A stretch of 64,000 nt of DNA. Source: Clostridia bacterium. Lineage in GTDB: Bacteria > Bacillota > Clostridia > Peptostreptococcales > Anaerovoracaceae. The position numbers and the translations under genes were made by a program. Below are positions 8,546-17,659 of the stretch, piece by piece. Position 1 is the first letter of the stretch; each line of letters starts with the position of its first letter. The notes under the pieces were generated by a model. It was not told where the DNA came from and searched no databases. It saw only the letters and a list, made by a program, of their open reading frames with translations. The stretch lies in assembly GCA_902363595.1 (NCBI GenBank), contig CABJAP010000012.1:90179-154178 (forward strand), given 5' to 3'.

Positions 8546-9805
8546 ATGAGCGGAATGAAATTAAATCTTGATATCATCCAAATCAAGGACATCTGTTTTG
8601 GGGAGAAAAACCATATCACAGACGGCACCCTTGTGATCGATAAAAAGGGGCTGATTGAATATCTGGCTGATCCGGTGTTCGCCAAAATCGATATCCAGCT
8701 GGCAAAGCCGGGAGATTCGGCGAGAATCATTCCTGTAAAGGATGTGATCGAGCCGAGAATCAAGGAAGAGAGTGAAACGTCTTTTCCGGGAATCATCGGC
8801 GATTTTGGAGACTGCGGCGAGGGCACGACCAAGGTGCTGCGGGGCTGCTCAGTTGTGAGCACCGGTACTATTGTCGGATTCCAGGAGGGGATCATCGATA
8901 TGTCCGGCCCGGGGGCCGAATATACCCGCTACTCAAAGCTGAACAACGTCGTCCTTGTGATCGATACCATAGAAGGAATCAAGCCGGCTGAACACGAAGC
9001 CGCGGTAAGGATAGCAGGACTGAAAGCAGCCCACTACCTGGCCAAATCCGCTTTGGGAGAGGAAGCGGATTATCAGGAGACTTACCAGCTGGGTCCGGTG
9101 AAAGAGGAGCTGCCCAAGGTGGCGATCATGTACATGATCATGGCCCAGGGGCTGCTCCACGACAATTATGTGTACGGCGTGGACGCAAAAAAACTTCACC
9201 CCACCTTGCTTCATCCCAATGAAGTTTTTGACGGTGCGATCGTAAACGGATGCTGCGTGGTCGCCGGCGATAAATATACCACATACGACCATCAGAATAA
9301 TTCTCTTGTCCAGGAGTTTTACAAACGCCATGGCAAAGAAATCGACTTTCGGGGTCTCATTGCGGTACCCACCTATCCGGGACTTGCGGATAAGAGAAGA
9401 TGCTGCTCATCGGCAGTGAGAATGGCCAGGCTGCTCGGCGTTGACGGGGTGGCTATTCCAGAGGAGGGCGGCGGCAATCCGGAAGCGGATTTGATGATGA
9501 TCTGCCGCGGCTGTGAAAAAAATGACATTAAAACCGTGATGATGCTGGGGCCGGACGGCGTGGAAGAGCCGGTTGCCGATACTGCCCCGGAAGCGGATGC
9601 GGTGATCAATGTGGGCGACTGCAACGAATTCGTGGTCCTGCCTCCCATGGAGCGGATCATCGGAGACCAGAATCAAGTCAAATATATGTCGGGCGGAGCA
9701 GAAGAGAGCATCCGGGAAGACGGCAGTATCCGGGTTTCCCTGTCGATCATCATGGGTTCCGTCATCGGTCAGGGAACCTTGAAAATGAGTTCCTACGTAT
9801 ATTAA
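8546..9805 (+). CDS. grdE: Glycine/sarcosine/betaine reductase protein B, alpha/beta proprotein (GrdE-like, copy 1)
   Basis: 419 residues. GrdE-type proproteins self-cleave to give two subunits, one carrying a pyruvoyl group that binds the substrate amine as a Schiff base. Conserved blocks seen are IIPVKDVIEPRIK, GFQEGIIDMSGPGA, GLKAAHYLAK, AQGLLHDNYVYGVDAKKLHP, NEVFDGAIVNG and EEGGGNPEADLMM. The predicted cleavage region reads NGCCVV (Cys236-Cys237), where copy 2 has NGTCVV. It is followed 14 bases later by the selenoprotein subunit grdB1. The electron-donating GrdA/GrdC/GrdD and thioredoxin parts are not in the window. Substrate specificity (glycine, sarcosine, betaine or another N-substituted glycine) cannot be read from sequence; the symbol denotes the family. 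Confidence 0.9.
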   Translation: MSGMKLNLDIIQIKDICFGEKNHITDGTLVIDKKGLIEYLADPVFAKIDIQLAKPGDSARIIPVKDVIEPRIKEESETSFPGIIGDFGDCGEGTTKVLRGCSVVSTGTIVGFQEGIIDMSGPGAEYTRYSKLNNVVLVIDTIEGIKPAEHEAAVRIAGLKAAHYLAKSALGEEADYQETYQLGPVKEELPKVAIMYMIMAQGLLHDNYVYGVDAKKLHPTLLHPNEVFDGAIVNGCCVVAGDKYTTYDHQNNSLVQEFYKRHGKEIDFRGLIAVPTYPGLADKRRCCSSAVRMARLLGVDGVAIPEEGGGNPEADLMMICRGCEKNDIKTVMMLGPDGVEEPVADTAPEADAVINVGDCNEFVVLPPMERIIGDQNQVKYMSGGAEESIREDGSIRVSLSIIMGSVIGQGTLKMSSYVY

Positions 9806-9819
9806 GAGGAGGTGTTAAC

Positions 9820-11127
9820 ATGAGAGTTGTACATTATATCAATCAATTCTTCGGGCAGATCGGGGGAGAGGATATGGCTCATCATCCTCTGGAAGTGAGA
9901 AAAGGGCCTTTTGGTCCCGGTCTGGCGCTCCAGAATCTGCTGGGTGAGGACATCCGGATTACAGCCACAATCGTCTGCGGCGATAATTATTTTGTGGAAA
10001 ACGCTCAGGCGCTGAAGGATGATATCGTTAAAATATTAAAGGAAGAAGAGGCGGATTTGCTGATCGCGGGCCCGGCCTTTAACGCCGGAAGATATGGAAT
10101 GGCCTGCGGCGAAGTCTGCAAAATCGCCTGCGAAGAGCTGGGACTCAACGCCGTATCCGGTATGTATGAGGAGAATCCGGGGATGGAGCTGTTTCGGAAA
10201 TATGCTTATATCCTGCCCACAGGCAATTCTGCCAGAAACATGAAGGATGCTCTGGCGGCCATCCGCGATTTTGTAAAGAAGATCGACTCCGGTGCGGAAA
10301 TCAAAGGGCCGGAAGAGGAAGGCTATGTGCAGAGAGGAATCCGCAAGAACTACTTTGAAGAAAAGACGGGAGCTGAGCGCTGTCTGGACATGCTGCTCAA
10401 GAAGATCAAAGGCGAAGAATATCAAACCGAGCTGCCCATGCCCATCTTTGAAAAGGTGGTACCAAGCCCAGCCATCAAGGATATGAGCAAGGCGAAAATC
10501 ATCGTCATGACTTCCGGGGGCATGGTGCCTCTTGGCAATCCGGATCATCTGGAAGCGTGCAACTGTACGAAATTCAAACGATACAGCTATGAAGAGAGCT
10601 ACGGCGGCAAAGGCGCTACCAAAGGTAAGGTGGTCCACGGCGGATATGACCCCGTTTATGGGGATGAGGACGGAAACCGAATCCTGCCAGTGGATATGCT
10701 GGCGGAGCTGGAGAAGGAAGGCCGGATCGGCGAACTGTGTGATTTCACGTATGTGACTGTGGGCAACGGCATGGGCACGGACCAGGCAGCCCAATTCGGC
10801 GATGCCATCGCCGAGGAATTAAAGCGTGAAGAGATTCAGGGCGCGATCTTAACCTCCACCTGAGGGACCTGTACTCGTTGCGGCGCAACGATCGTAAAGC
10901 ATATTGACGCTGCGGGAATCCCCATTGTGCACGTATGTACAGTAACACCCATTTCCATCTCAGTGGGAGCAAACCGGGTCGTTCCCGGCGTATCTATCCC
11001 CCATCCGGTGGGAAGGCCGGATCTGCCTCCGGAAGAAGAGAAAGCTTATCGGAAGAAGATGATGGAAACCGCGCTGAGAGCGCTGGAAACGGAAATAACG
11101 GAGCAGACCGTATTTCCGGTAAAATAG
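9820..11127 (+). CDS. grdB: Glycine/sarcosine/betaine reductase protein B selenoprotein subunit (GrdB-like, copy 1), UGA-decoded Sec348
   Basis: A single 435-residue gene read through the in-frame TGA at 10861-10863. Before it the frame ends ILTST and after it continues GTCTRCGATIVKHID, giving the U-x-x-C-x-x-C motif typical of GrdB/GrdF/GrdH. The C-terminal part carries VTPISISVGANRVVPGVSIPHPVG and stops at 11125-11127. N-terminal signatures are VVHYINQFFGQIGGE and GPAFNAGRYGMACG. Sec attacks the substrate carbon to give a carboxymethyl-selenoether that passes to GrdA. A conventional gene caller would split this into two ORFs. A SECIS-like hairpin follows the TGA. Confidence 0.95.
10861..10890 (+). 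promoter_or_regulatory. SECIS element of grdB1
   Basis: TGA at 10861 is followed 12 bases later by the hairpin CGTTGC-GGC-GCAACG (10876-10890), at the distance expected for a bacterial SECIS read by SelB. The loop is G-rich. The same stem is present in grdB2. Confidence 0.8.
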
Positions 11128-11156
11128 ATTGAAATTTAAATTTTGATAGTTCTCCT

Positions 11157-11192
11157 AAAGGCCGTCTGGCACTTCCGTGCAGACGGCCTTTA
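11157..11192 (+). terminator. Terminator-like hairpin after grdB1
   Basis: AAAGGCCGTCTG (11157-11168) pairs with CAGACGGCCTTT (11180-11191). The U run is short (TTT then AAAG), so termination efficiency is uncertain. Confidence 0.7.
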
Positions 11193-11327
11193 AAGTGTCT
11201 GAATTCTTATAAATTCTGCATTTTTCGATAGAGACCCTCCTTTCTGGAGCGCGTCCGGTAAACCCCTTCTTTTTTCGCATTTCAGGCGCCACAGATTTTC
11301 GGAAAAAAATAAACGAAATTTAAATTA

Positions 11328-11430
11328 TTTACGCAGTTTCCAACAGCCAAGCACCTTCAAATTCGCAATGAGGCCGCGCGGGCCGCAAGTTGATGTGATC
11401 CAGCCCCGCAAACCCACAACTTTGCGTAAA
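11328..11430. repeat. Interspersed inverted-end repeat, copy 2 (103 bp), plus a partial right end
   Basis: TTTACGCA at 11328-11335 and TGCGTAAA at 11423-11430 are the inverted ends. The interior has TTTCCAACAG on the left and CCCCGCAAACCCACAACTT on the right, as in copy 1. A second, partial right-end copy (CCCGCAACCCCATAACTTTG) ends at about 11520. Confidence 0.8.
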
Positions 11431-11525
11431 AAGCGAAAAGCTTCAGCAAAATTTTCCGATCTGGCGAAATCCTTTTACGGGGCCTTCTCCTTCCGCCCCC
11501 GCAACCCCATAACTTTGCGAAAAAA

Positions 11526-11556
11526 GGGGCTGATCAATGCGATCAGCCCCTTTTTT
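11526..11556. terminator. Strong bidirectional-type terminator hairpin
   Basis: GGGGCTGATC (11526-11535) pairs with GATCAGCCCC (11541-11550) around a 5-base loop. TTTTTT follows and AAAAA precedes. It separates the grd1 operon from the apc3 promoter region. Confidence 0.88.
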
Positions 11557-11579
11557 CAGTTGCTTTTAGACAACGAATC

Positions 11580-11616
11580 GTTGCCCTGCGGCAACCCTGC
11601 GTTGCCATATGGCAAC
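11580..11616. promoter_or_regulatory. Tandem enhancer (UAS) dyads upstream of apc3
   Basis: GTTGCCCTGCGGCAAC (11580-11595) and the perfect palindrome GTTGCCATATGGCAAC (11601-11616) fit GTTG-N8-CAAC. They lie about 100 bases above the sigma-54 promoter. A near copy, GTTGCAAAAAAGAAAC, is at 11681-11696. The same dyads occur before the ammonia-lyase-like gene at 22584-22618. The presumed binder is Reg3. Confidence 0.75.
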
Positions 11617-11710
11617 GATTAAATCGGAAAATTGAAAAAATACTGAATGTTGCGACGGTGAGGGCGCTTGAAAATAGGGGGTTGCAAAAAAGAAACGCTT
11701 ATCTGGCCAT

Positions 11711-11727
11711 GTGGTATGAGACTTGCG
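11711..11727 (+). promoter_or_regulatory. Sigma-54 promoter for the apc3-acd-etf-CoA-transferase operon
   Basis: GTGGTATGAGACTTGCG has GG (11713-11714) and GC (11725-11726) twelve bases apart, followed by ACTATATATAG. Compare the near-identical TTGGTATGAGATTTGCA at 43866. Confidence 0.82.
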
Positions 11728-11828
11728 ACTATATATAGTCAGTCAAATCTTCCACTGTATTCAACCTTGCGGCGCCGGAATGGAATGGTGGATATAGTAC
11801 AGTTTCTTAAACGAAAGGAGTAGTAATT

Positions 11829-13499
11829 ATGAGTAATCAACAAACAGGCGGGCTAAAAGAACATCCCGTAACCCTGCGCGCAGCTGTTATGATGATGTAC
11901 TGTTTGGTAGCCGCCGGTGCTTTTGGTATCGAAGAAATGATACCGGACGCAGGCCCGGGAATTACGATTATCGTATTATGTGTACTGCCGTTTATATGGG
12001 CAGCGCCGCAGGCTCTTTGTTCGGCGGAGCTTGGTTCGGCCATTACCGATGTCGGCGGATTTTACAAATGGATCCAGAGAGGTCTGGGAGAATTCTGGGG
12101 ATTCCAGGGCTGCTGGTGCAGAACCTTATCCTGCTATGTGGATAATACCCTCTACATCGTGCTTGCCGGATCCTATACCCAAATGCTGATCCCCAGCATG
12201 ACCGATACAGGCAAGTTTATCTTAATGACAGCACTTATTGCCGTATTTACCGTAATCAATCTATTGGGTATCAAAGAAGTGGGTATGATCAGCACGATTT
12301 TTTCAGTAATCATATTCATCGTTTTCGCCGCTGTGACGGTAATCGGGTTCTGCAACTGGAACTATAACCCTGTTGAGCCGCTTTACAACAGTGACGACTA
12401 TTCGCTGGTAGGTTCCATCGGCGCCTGCCTTGCCACCGGCATGTGGATGTATTCCGGTTACACTTCCATGTCAACACTGTCCACAGAATGTAAAGACAAG
12501 AGCGTTATTCCAAGAGGGCTGATGATCGTAATGCCGATTATCGCATTATCCTATATACTGCCTACCATCGCAGGGCTTGCTTCTGTGGGACACTGGCAGG
12601 ATTGGACCTTTGAAGGCGGAATTTCCTTCGGCCACGTTCTCGCGCTGGCAGGATCTTGGGGGCTTCCGGTTTTCGTAATCGCTGCAGTTTTCTCAAACCT
12701 TGCGATTTTCAACACCCAGATCATTTCCGTATCAAGAGGATTCTTTGGAATGGCCGTTGATAACCTGGCTCCAAAAGCTTTAATGAAGCTGAGCAAGAAT
12801 AGACGGATCCCGTACATTGGCGTTCTTTCCTTATCCGTCGTTGCCTTTTGTCTGTGCAATTTTGACTTTTCCGTGCTGGTAACCATCGACGTAACCTTAT
12901 TGATGGTCGACTATGTGCTGGTATTCATCTCAACAGCAAGACTGAGACGGACAGAGCCGGATATGCCAAGACCCTTCCGCATTCCGGGCGGAGACACCTT
13001 TGTAAAGATTTTAGTGGCTCCGGGAATCCTCATCGCAGTAGCGGCGCTGTTCTTAAACGGTGCGGATTACTTCCTGGGAGGAATGGTCGGATTAATGTCG
13101 TCCCCCATCTTATATGTGATCTGGAAACGGATGTATGGAGGGCTTTATAAGATCGATCCGGTAAAATATCCGATAAACCCAAGGACCAAGCTGGCAGTAG
13201 GCGACCTGCATAGAATCGCAATCATCCTGGCAATCTTCGGAGTTATCGGCCTGATCGGATCCATGTGGTGGTTCGGCTTTTACGAGGTTGACTGGGAGTC
13301 CTACTACCTGGACACTTATGGCTACTTGAAGTTTATGGGAAGCACAGGCGAGGAGATTATCCACTGGATTTACACGACCATGAAGTGGTTATCCATCCTG
13401 TATCTGGCTGCGACGGTCGTGCTGGAAATCGTAGCTGCCAAGATCGATCCCAGGAGCAACCCCCAAAAGCTGGATAAGGATGCAAAGATAAGCAGCTAA
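11829..13499 (+). CDS. APC-superfamily amino acid permease (Apc3)
   Basis: 556 residues, AAAGGAG before the ATG. Polytopic, with the same FGIEEMIPDAGPGI hallmark and GMWMYSGYTS motif as Apc1 and Apc2, but more diverged (for example AELGSAITDVGGFYKW). It heads the sigma-54 operon that encodes a CoA-dependent pathway, so it probably brings in the amino acid that is then activated to a CoA ester. The family resemblance to Apc1/2 suggests chemically related substrates. Confidence 0.9.
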   Translation: MSNQQTGGLKEHPVTLRAAVMMMYCLVAAGAFGIEEMIPDAGPGITIIVLCVLPFIWAAPQALCSAELGSAITDVGGFYKWIQRGLGEFWGFQGCWCRTLSCYVDNTLYIVLAGSYTQMLIPSMTDTGKFILMTALIAVFTVINLLGIKEVGMISTIFSVIIFIVFAAVTVIGFCNWNYNPVEPLYNSDDYSLVGSIGACLATGMWMYSGYTSMSTLSTECKDKSVIPRGLMIVMPIIALSYILPTIAGLASVGHWQDWTFEGGISFGHVLALAGSWGLPVFVIAAVFSNLAIFNTQIISVSRGFFGMAVDNLAPKALMKLSKNRRIPYIGVLSLSVVAFCLCNFDFSVLVTIDVTLLMVDYVLVFISTARLRRTEPDMPRPFRIPGGDTFVKILVAPGILIAVAALFLNGADYFLGGMVGLMSSPILYVIWKRMYGGLYKIDPVKYPINPRTKLAVGDLHRIAIILAIFGVIGLIGSMWWFGFYEVDWESYYLDTYGYLKFMGSTGEEIIHWIYTTMKWLSILYLAATVVLEIVAAKIDPRSNPQKLDKDAKISS

Positions 13500-13526
13500 C
13501 TTGTTGACGAATAAAGGAGGAGTAAC

Positions 13527-14675
13527 ATGAAATTTGAATTTACAGAAGAACAAAACCTGTTAAGAACGGCATTTGTAGAATTTGTTAAGGAAGAAGTGGC
13601 ACCCAATGCGGCCAAGTGGGATGAAGAAGATTACACACCAGTGGAACTGATGCCCAAGATGGGTGAAATGGGGATCCTGGGGGTCTTCGTTCCCGAAGCC
13701 TACGGCGGAGTCGGCCTGGGCCACACTGAGCGGGTAATGGCTCTGGAAGAGATCGCCAGATACTCAGCGGGCCTGGCGATGATGGTCTTTACCCATCAGC
13801 TGGGAATGGCGGCAATCCTCGACTTTGGCACGGAGGATCAGAAACAAGCTTATCTTCCGGAGATGTGCGCAGGCACAAAGATCTGCGGGCTTGCGGTAAC
13901 GGAGCCGGGAGGCGGATCGGACGTGGCCGGGCAGAAAACCACGGCCCAGCTGGCGGATGGCCAGTGGGTGGTAAACGGAAGAAAATGCTTCATAACCAAC
14001 TCTCACATTGCCGATACAACCGTCATTACCTGTAAGACCGGGGAAGATGACAGAGGCCGGGCCACCTTTTCTGCCATTGCCATTGATAAGGGCACGGAAG
14101 GCTTTGCGCCGGGCAGACATGAAAACAAATTGGGCCTCCGGGGGTCGGTGACCGGCGAGCTGATTATGAACAACGTGAAAGTGCCGGAAGGAAACCTCAT
14201 TGGAGATGTGGGCAAGGGAACGCCCATTGCCATGAAAGAAATCGGAGAAGTGGGAAGAGCCAGCATGACAGCCATTGCAGTTGGTTTATTAAGAGCTTGT
14301 CTGGAAGACGGTGTAAAATTTGCCAATGAGCGGATCGTTTACGGCAAGCCCATCGCCAAGCTGCAGGCAATCCAGTTCCATGTTGCCGAAAACAGAGTGG
14401 CCTACGAAGCTGCCAGATTGATGCTCTACAGAGCGGCGGCGGTAAAGGATGAAGGAAAACCGGCAACCATTGAATTTGGCATGGCCAAATATTTTGCCAC
14501 CGATAAAGCAGCGGAGGCAGCCAGAAGAACCATCGAGCTCATGGGCGGATACGGCGTTGTCAACGAATATGCAGCAGGAAGATATTTGAGAGACGCCATG
14601 GCCTGCATTTCCTCAGGCGGAACAAGTGAAATTCAGAAAATCATCATTGCGGGAGACACCTTAAAGAAATTCTAG
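13527..14675 (+). CDS. Acyl-CoA dehydrogenase family protein, probably an enoyl-CoA reductase with Etf
   Basis: 382 residues, the normal ACAD length, with AAAGGAGG before the ATG. FAD-binding and substrate motifs are clear: GLAVTEPGGGSDV, WVVNGRKCFITN, IDKGTEGF and LGLRGSVTGEL. The C-terminal GGYGVVNEYAAGRYLRDA contains the Glu at the usual position of the catalytic base. It is followed directly by etfB and etfA. In amino-acid fermenters such ACAD-Etf sets run as enoyl-CoA reductases (for example the acryloyl-CoA reductase of Clostridium propionicum), so reduction of an enoyl-CoA is the likely direction; oxidation is the alternative. Confidence 0.93.
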   Translation: MKFEFTEEQNLLRTAFVEFVKEEVAPNAAKWDEEDYTPVELMPKMGEMGILGVFVPEAYGGVGLGHTERVMALEEIARYSAGLAMMVFTHQLGMAAILDFGTEDQKQAYLPEMCAGTKICGLAVTEPGGGSDVAGQKTTAQLADGQWVVNGRKCFITNSHIADTTVITCKTGEDDRGRATFSAIAIDKGTEGFAPGRHENKLGLRGSVTGELIMNNVKVPEGNLIGDVGKGTPIAMKEIGEVGRASMTAIAVGLLRACLEDGVKFANERIVYGKPIAKLQAIQFHVAENRVAYEAARLMLYRAAAVKDEGKPATIEFGMAKYFATDKAAEAARRTIELMGGYGVVNEYAAGRYLRDAMACISSGGTSEIQKIIIAGDTLKKF

Positions 14676-14684
14676 GAGAATCAC

Positions 14685-15515
14685 ATGAATATTTTAGTTT
14701 GCATAAAACCGGTGCCAGATCCGGAAAAGTACGGGCAATTAAAACTTGACGAAAAAACCAAACGGCTTGTGAGAGAAGGGATCCCCACGGTCATCAATCC
14801 ATCGGACAAACATGCCCTGGAGGAAGCCATCACTCTGCGGGACTCTCTAGGTGGCAAGGTGGCGGTTCTCACCATGGCGCCCCAATTCAGCAAGGACAAA
14901 TTAATGGAAGCTCTGGCAATGGGCGCCGACTGCGCCTATCTGGTATCGGACAAAGCCTTTGGAGGCGCGGATACATATGCCACATCCTATGTGCTGGCAC
15001 AAGCGATCAAAAAGATTTCCCTGGAAATGGACCCGGAAAAAGACTTTGCCTTTGATCTGGTGCTGGCAGGCAACGAAAGCGCTGACGGGGCTACCGCCCA
15101 TGTTCCGGCGCAAACCGCGGAGTGGCTCAATCTGCCCCATTTATGTAAGGTCAGCAAACTGGAGCTGCAAGATGAAACCGCAAAGAACCTGCGGGCATGG
15201 AAAAAAATCGATCAGGGCGAAGCCGTTTTTCAGATTGACGGACCGTGTGTGATCGCAGTCAGTTCGGAGATCAACCGGCCGAGGCTGATCAATGCCATGG
15301 GCATTATTAAAGCGAAGAAAAAGCCGCTGACCATATGGAACAATGACGATCTTTGCTTAGATGAAAAAAAGATTGGTTTGACAGGCTCGCCCACTCAGCC
15401 GGGCGAGCTGATTACTCCCGATCTGAGGAGGGCCGCTGTCAGCTTGGGAAGCGAAGCAGATAAAGCAGCCGAAGAGATTGTAAAAATCATGAAAAAGGCG
15501 GGTGTGTTGGAATGA
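14685..15515 (+). CDS. etfB: Electron transfer flavoprotein beta subunit
   Basis: 276 residues starting MNILVCIKPVPDPEKYG, with NPSDKHALEEAITLRDSLGG and DLVLAGNESADGATAHVPAQTAEWL, all typical of EtfB. It ends with overlap onto etfA (ATGA at 15512-15515). It passes electrons between a donor (NADH or ferredoxin in anaerobes) and the upstream acyl-CoA dehydrogenase. Whether this Etf bifurcates cannot be settled by eye. Confidence 0.94.
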   Translation: MNILVCIKPVPDPEKYGQLKLDEKTKRLVREGIPTVINPSDKHALEEAITLRDSLGGKVAVLTMAPQFSKDKLMEALAMGADCAYLVSDKAFGGADTYATSYVLAQAIKKISLEMDPEKDFAFDLVLAGNESADGATAHVPAQTAEWLNLPHLCKVSKLELQDETAKNLRAWKKIDQGEAVFQIDGPCVIAVSSEINRPRLINAMGIIKAKKKPLTIWNNDDLCLDEKKIGLTGSPTQPGELITPDLRRAAVSLGSEADKAAEEIVKIMKKAGVLE

Positions 15516-16423
15516 AAAAAAGCGATATTAAAAAAGTAATGGTATACGATCAGGGTCCAGCGGATCAGCCACATCCGGCCTTCTGGCAGAACATGGCCCA
15601 CCTGCAAAAGCTGCTTTTGGGGGAAACGGTGGAATTCATAAGACTCTGCTGCCCCTGCGAGAACCCGCAGCAGGCGGTTTTGTCCATAGAACCGGTTATA
15701 AAGGAAGAAAAGCCCGATCTGCTTGTCATCCCAGCCACGCCTTTGGGCGAGGAAGCGGCGCCTTCTCTGGGTATCCGGCTGAACACTGGCGTAGCGGCTC
15801 ACTGTGCGGATATCGTCATCAATGGGCAGGGCCGGATCGCATATATGGTACCGGCTTTCGGCGGCAAGGTCATAGGGGAGATTTTCATACCGGGCAGCCG
15901 TCCTGCCATTGCAACGGTAAAACCGGGCGTATTTCCCTATACGGAAAAGGATACGGCTGCGTACCGGGATATCCTTTGCACGTGCGTTCCTGAGGACCGC
16001 TGTTCTGTACGCATTACAGATATAAAAGAAATTCACAACCAGCAAAGCTCCATTGAAAAAGCCAGGCTCATCTTCTGCGGCGGATTCGGTATCGGTTCTG
16101 CTGAAAACTGGAAAAAGCTAGAGGACCTGGCGCAAAGGACGGGAGGCGGGGCAGGCTGCACAAGGCCTGTGGTCGATATGGGCTGGGGACCGGATGAATA
16201 CCAAATGATCGGAACCAGCGGTAAAACCGTAAGGCCGAAGGTCTATATCGGGTTTGGCATATCCGGAGCGGCCCACCATCTTTGCGGCATCAAGGACGCG
16301 GACATCATCATCAGTATCAACAATGACAAAGACGCGGAAGTATTCATGGCTTCTGATTACATAGCTGCGCTGGATGCGGGCGAAATGATCGACTGCCTGG
16401 CGGAAAAGCTGCAGCAGCGCTAG
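15512..16423 (+). CDS. etfA: Electron transfer flavoprotein alpha subunit
   Basis: 303 residues. The C-terminal FAD-binding domain is clear: GGGAGCTRPVVDMGW, QMIGTSGKTVRPKVYIGFG, SGAAHHLCGIKDAD and INNDKDAEVFMASDY. The protein is a little shorter than many EtfA (about 320-400 residues), and no ferredoxin-like extension is visible. It overlaps etfB by four bases. Confidence 0.94.
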   Translation: MKKSDIKKVMVYDQGPADQPHPAFWQNMAHLQKLLLGETVEFIRLCCPCENPQQAVLSIEPVIKEEKPDLLVIPATPLGEEAAPSLGIRLNTGVAAHCADIVINGQGRIAYMVPAFGGKVIGEIFIPGSRPAIATVKPGVFPYTEKDTAAYRDILCTCVPEDRCSVRITDIKEIHNQQSSIEKARLIFCGGFGIGSAENWKKLEDLAQRTGGGAGCTRPVVDMGWGPDEYQMIGTSGKTVRPKVYIGFGISGAAHHLCGIKDADIIISINNDKDAEVFMASDYIAALDAGEMIDCLAEKLQQR

Positions 16424-16438
16424 AAAGGAGCAATACAT

Positions 16439-17659
16439 ATGACGAAAATATTAGATGGAATCAGAATCATTGATTTTACTCAGGGCCACACGGGCAGTTA
16501 TGGGACCATGCTTCTGGCCGATTTTGGAGCCGAAGTAATCAAGATCGAAGATCATAAAAAAGGAGGAGATGTGCTGCGGAGCAGTTTCCCAAAGAACGAA
16601 AAGGGAAGCGCCTACCACGCATATATGAACCGGGGAAAAAAGAGCATCTGCATCGACCGCCGCTCGCCACAGGGGCAGGAAATGATCCTGCGGCTGATTG
16701 AAAAAGCCGATGTGGTCTGCGACGGATTTCCCGCAGGCGAAATGGAGGCGTGCGGGATCGGCTACCAGGACGCATGTAACGTAAATCCCAATATCATCTA
16801 TGCGTCCCACACCGGATTCGGAAAAACAGGGCCGCTGAGCAATACGGCCGGATGCGATCTGGCGTCGGAAGCCATCTGCGGACTGATGGAGACCACCGGT
16901 TCACCCGACGGAGACCCGACTGCCCACGGTTCGCGCATAGCCGACCAGTTCGGCGGCGTATTCTTTGCCTTCTCCATCGTGGCGGCGCTCATGGCGAGGA
17001 TGGAGATGGGTGAGGGACAGCAAATCGATGTGGCTTCCTCCGACTGCATGTTCACCGCCCTGGAGGACTGTGTCGCGGAAGCTTACATGGACGGGGTTAC
17101 GGAGCACCGGGAAGGAAACGGATCGAGAGCCATCGCGCCTTACGATACCTTCGAAGTCAAGGACGGGATTTTATCCACCGCCGTATCAACCAATTCCCAG
17201 TGGAAAAAATTCTGCGACGCCATGGGATTTGATGATATAAAGGATGACCCCAGATTTTCCACCAACGAACTGCGCGGGGAACATTACTACGGCAAAAACG
17301 GACTGAGAGAGAGGATCGCAAGCAAGTTTGAAACCATGACAAAGTGGGAAATCGAAGACATGCTCAGGCCGTATAACATCCCCAGCGGGCCGGGCTTCAC
17401 CGTTCCCGAAGCATTTGAAAACGACCAGCTGCAAATCAGAAATATGGTGCTCCAGGTTGAGGACAAAACTCTGGGGGCGGTCAAGATGCCGGGAGTTCCC
17501 ATCAAGCTTTCGGGAATCGATGATACGGATATCGGTTCAGCGCCTTTACTGGGAGAGGACACCAAGTCATTCCTTCAGCAGGCAGGATATACGGACAGCG
17601 AAATTGAAACCATGGAAATAGATGGTGTCATCATGTGCAAAGGAGGGGACAGATCATGA
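16439..17659 (+). CDS. Class III CoA-transferase (CaiB/BaiF family), first copy
   Basis: 406 residues. Family III CoA-transferases move CoA between carboxylic acids through an aspartyl anhydride. MTKILDGIRIIDFTQGHTG, LADFGAEVIKIEDHKKGGD and ASHTGFGKTGP are typical. The Asp in SRIADQFGG (Asp169) is at the catalytic position known from formyl-CoA transferase. It overlaps the next CaiB gene by four bases. Together the pair may activate the incoming acid and recycle CoA from the reduced product; which copy does which is unknown. Confidence 0.93.
   Translation: MTKILDGIRIIDFTQGHTGSYGTMLLADFGAEVIKIEDHKKGGDVLRSSFPKNEKGSAYHAYMNRGKKSICIDRRSPQGQEMILRLIEKADVVCDGFPAGEMEACGIGYQDACNVNPNIIYASHTGFGKTGPLSNTAGCDLASEAICGLMETTGSPDGDPTAHGSRIADQFGGVFFAFSIVAALMARMEMGEGQQIDVASSDCMFTALEDCVAEAYMDGVTEHREGNGSRAIAPYDTFEVKDGILSTAVSTNSQWKKFCDAMGFDDIKDDPRFSTNELRGEHYYGKNGLRERIASKFETMTKWEIEDMLRPYNIPSGPGFTVPEAFENDQLQIRNMVLQVEDKTLGAVKMPGVPIKLSGIDDTDIGSAPLLGEDTKSFLQQAGYTDSEIETMEIDGVIMCKGGDRS

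Noticed and set aside
10861..11127. Apparent premature stop and separate small genes at the ends of both grdB copies
   Set aside because: The TGA lies at the conserved selenocysteine of GrdB, both copies keep it, and reading continues in the same frame with conserved sequence; not a frameshift or pseudogene.
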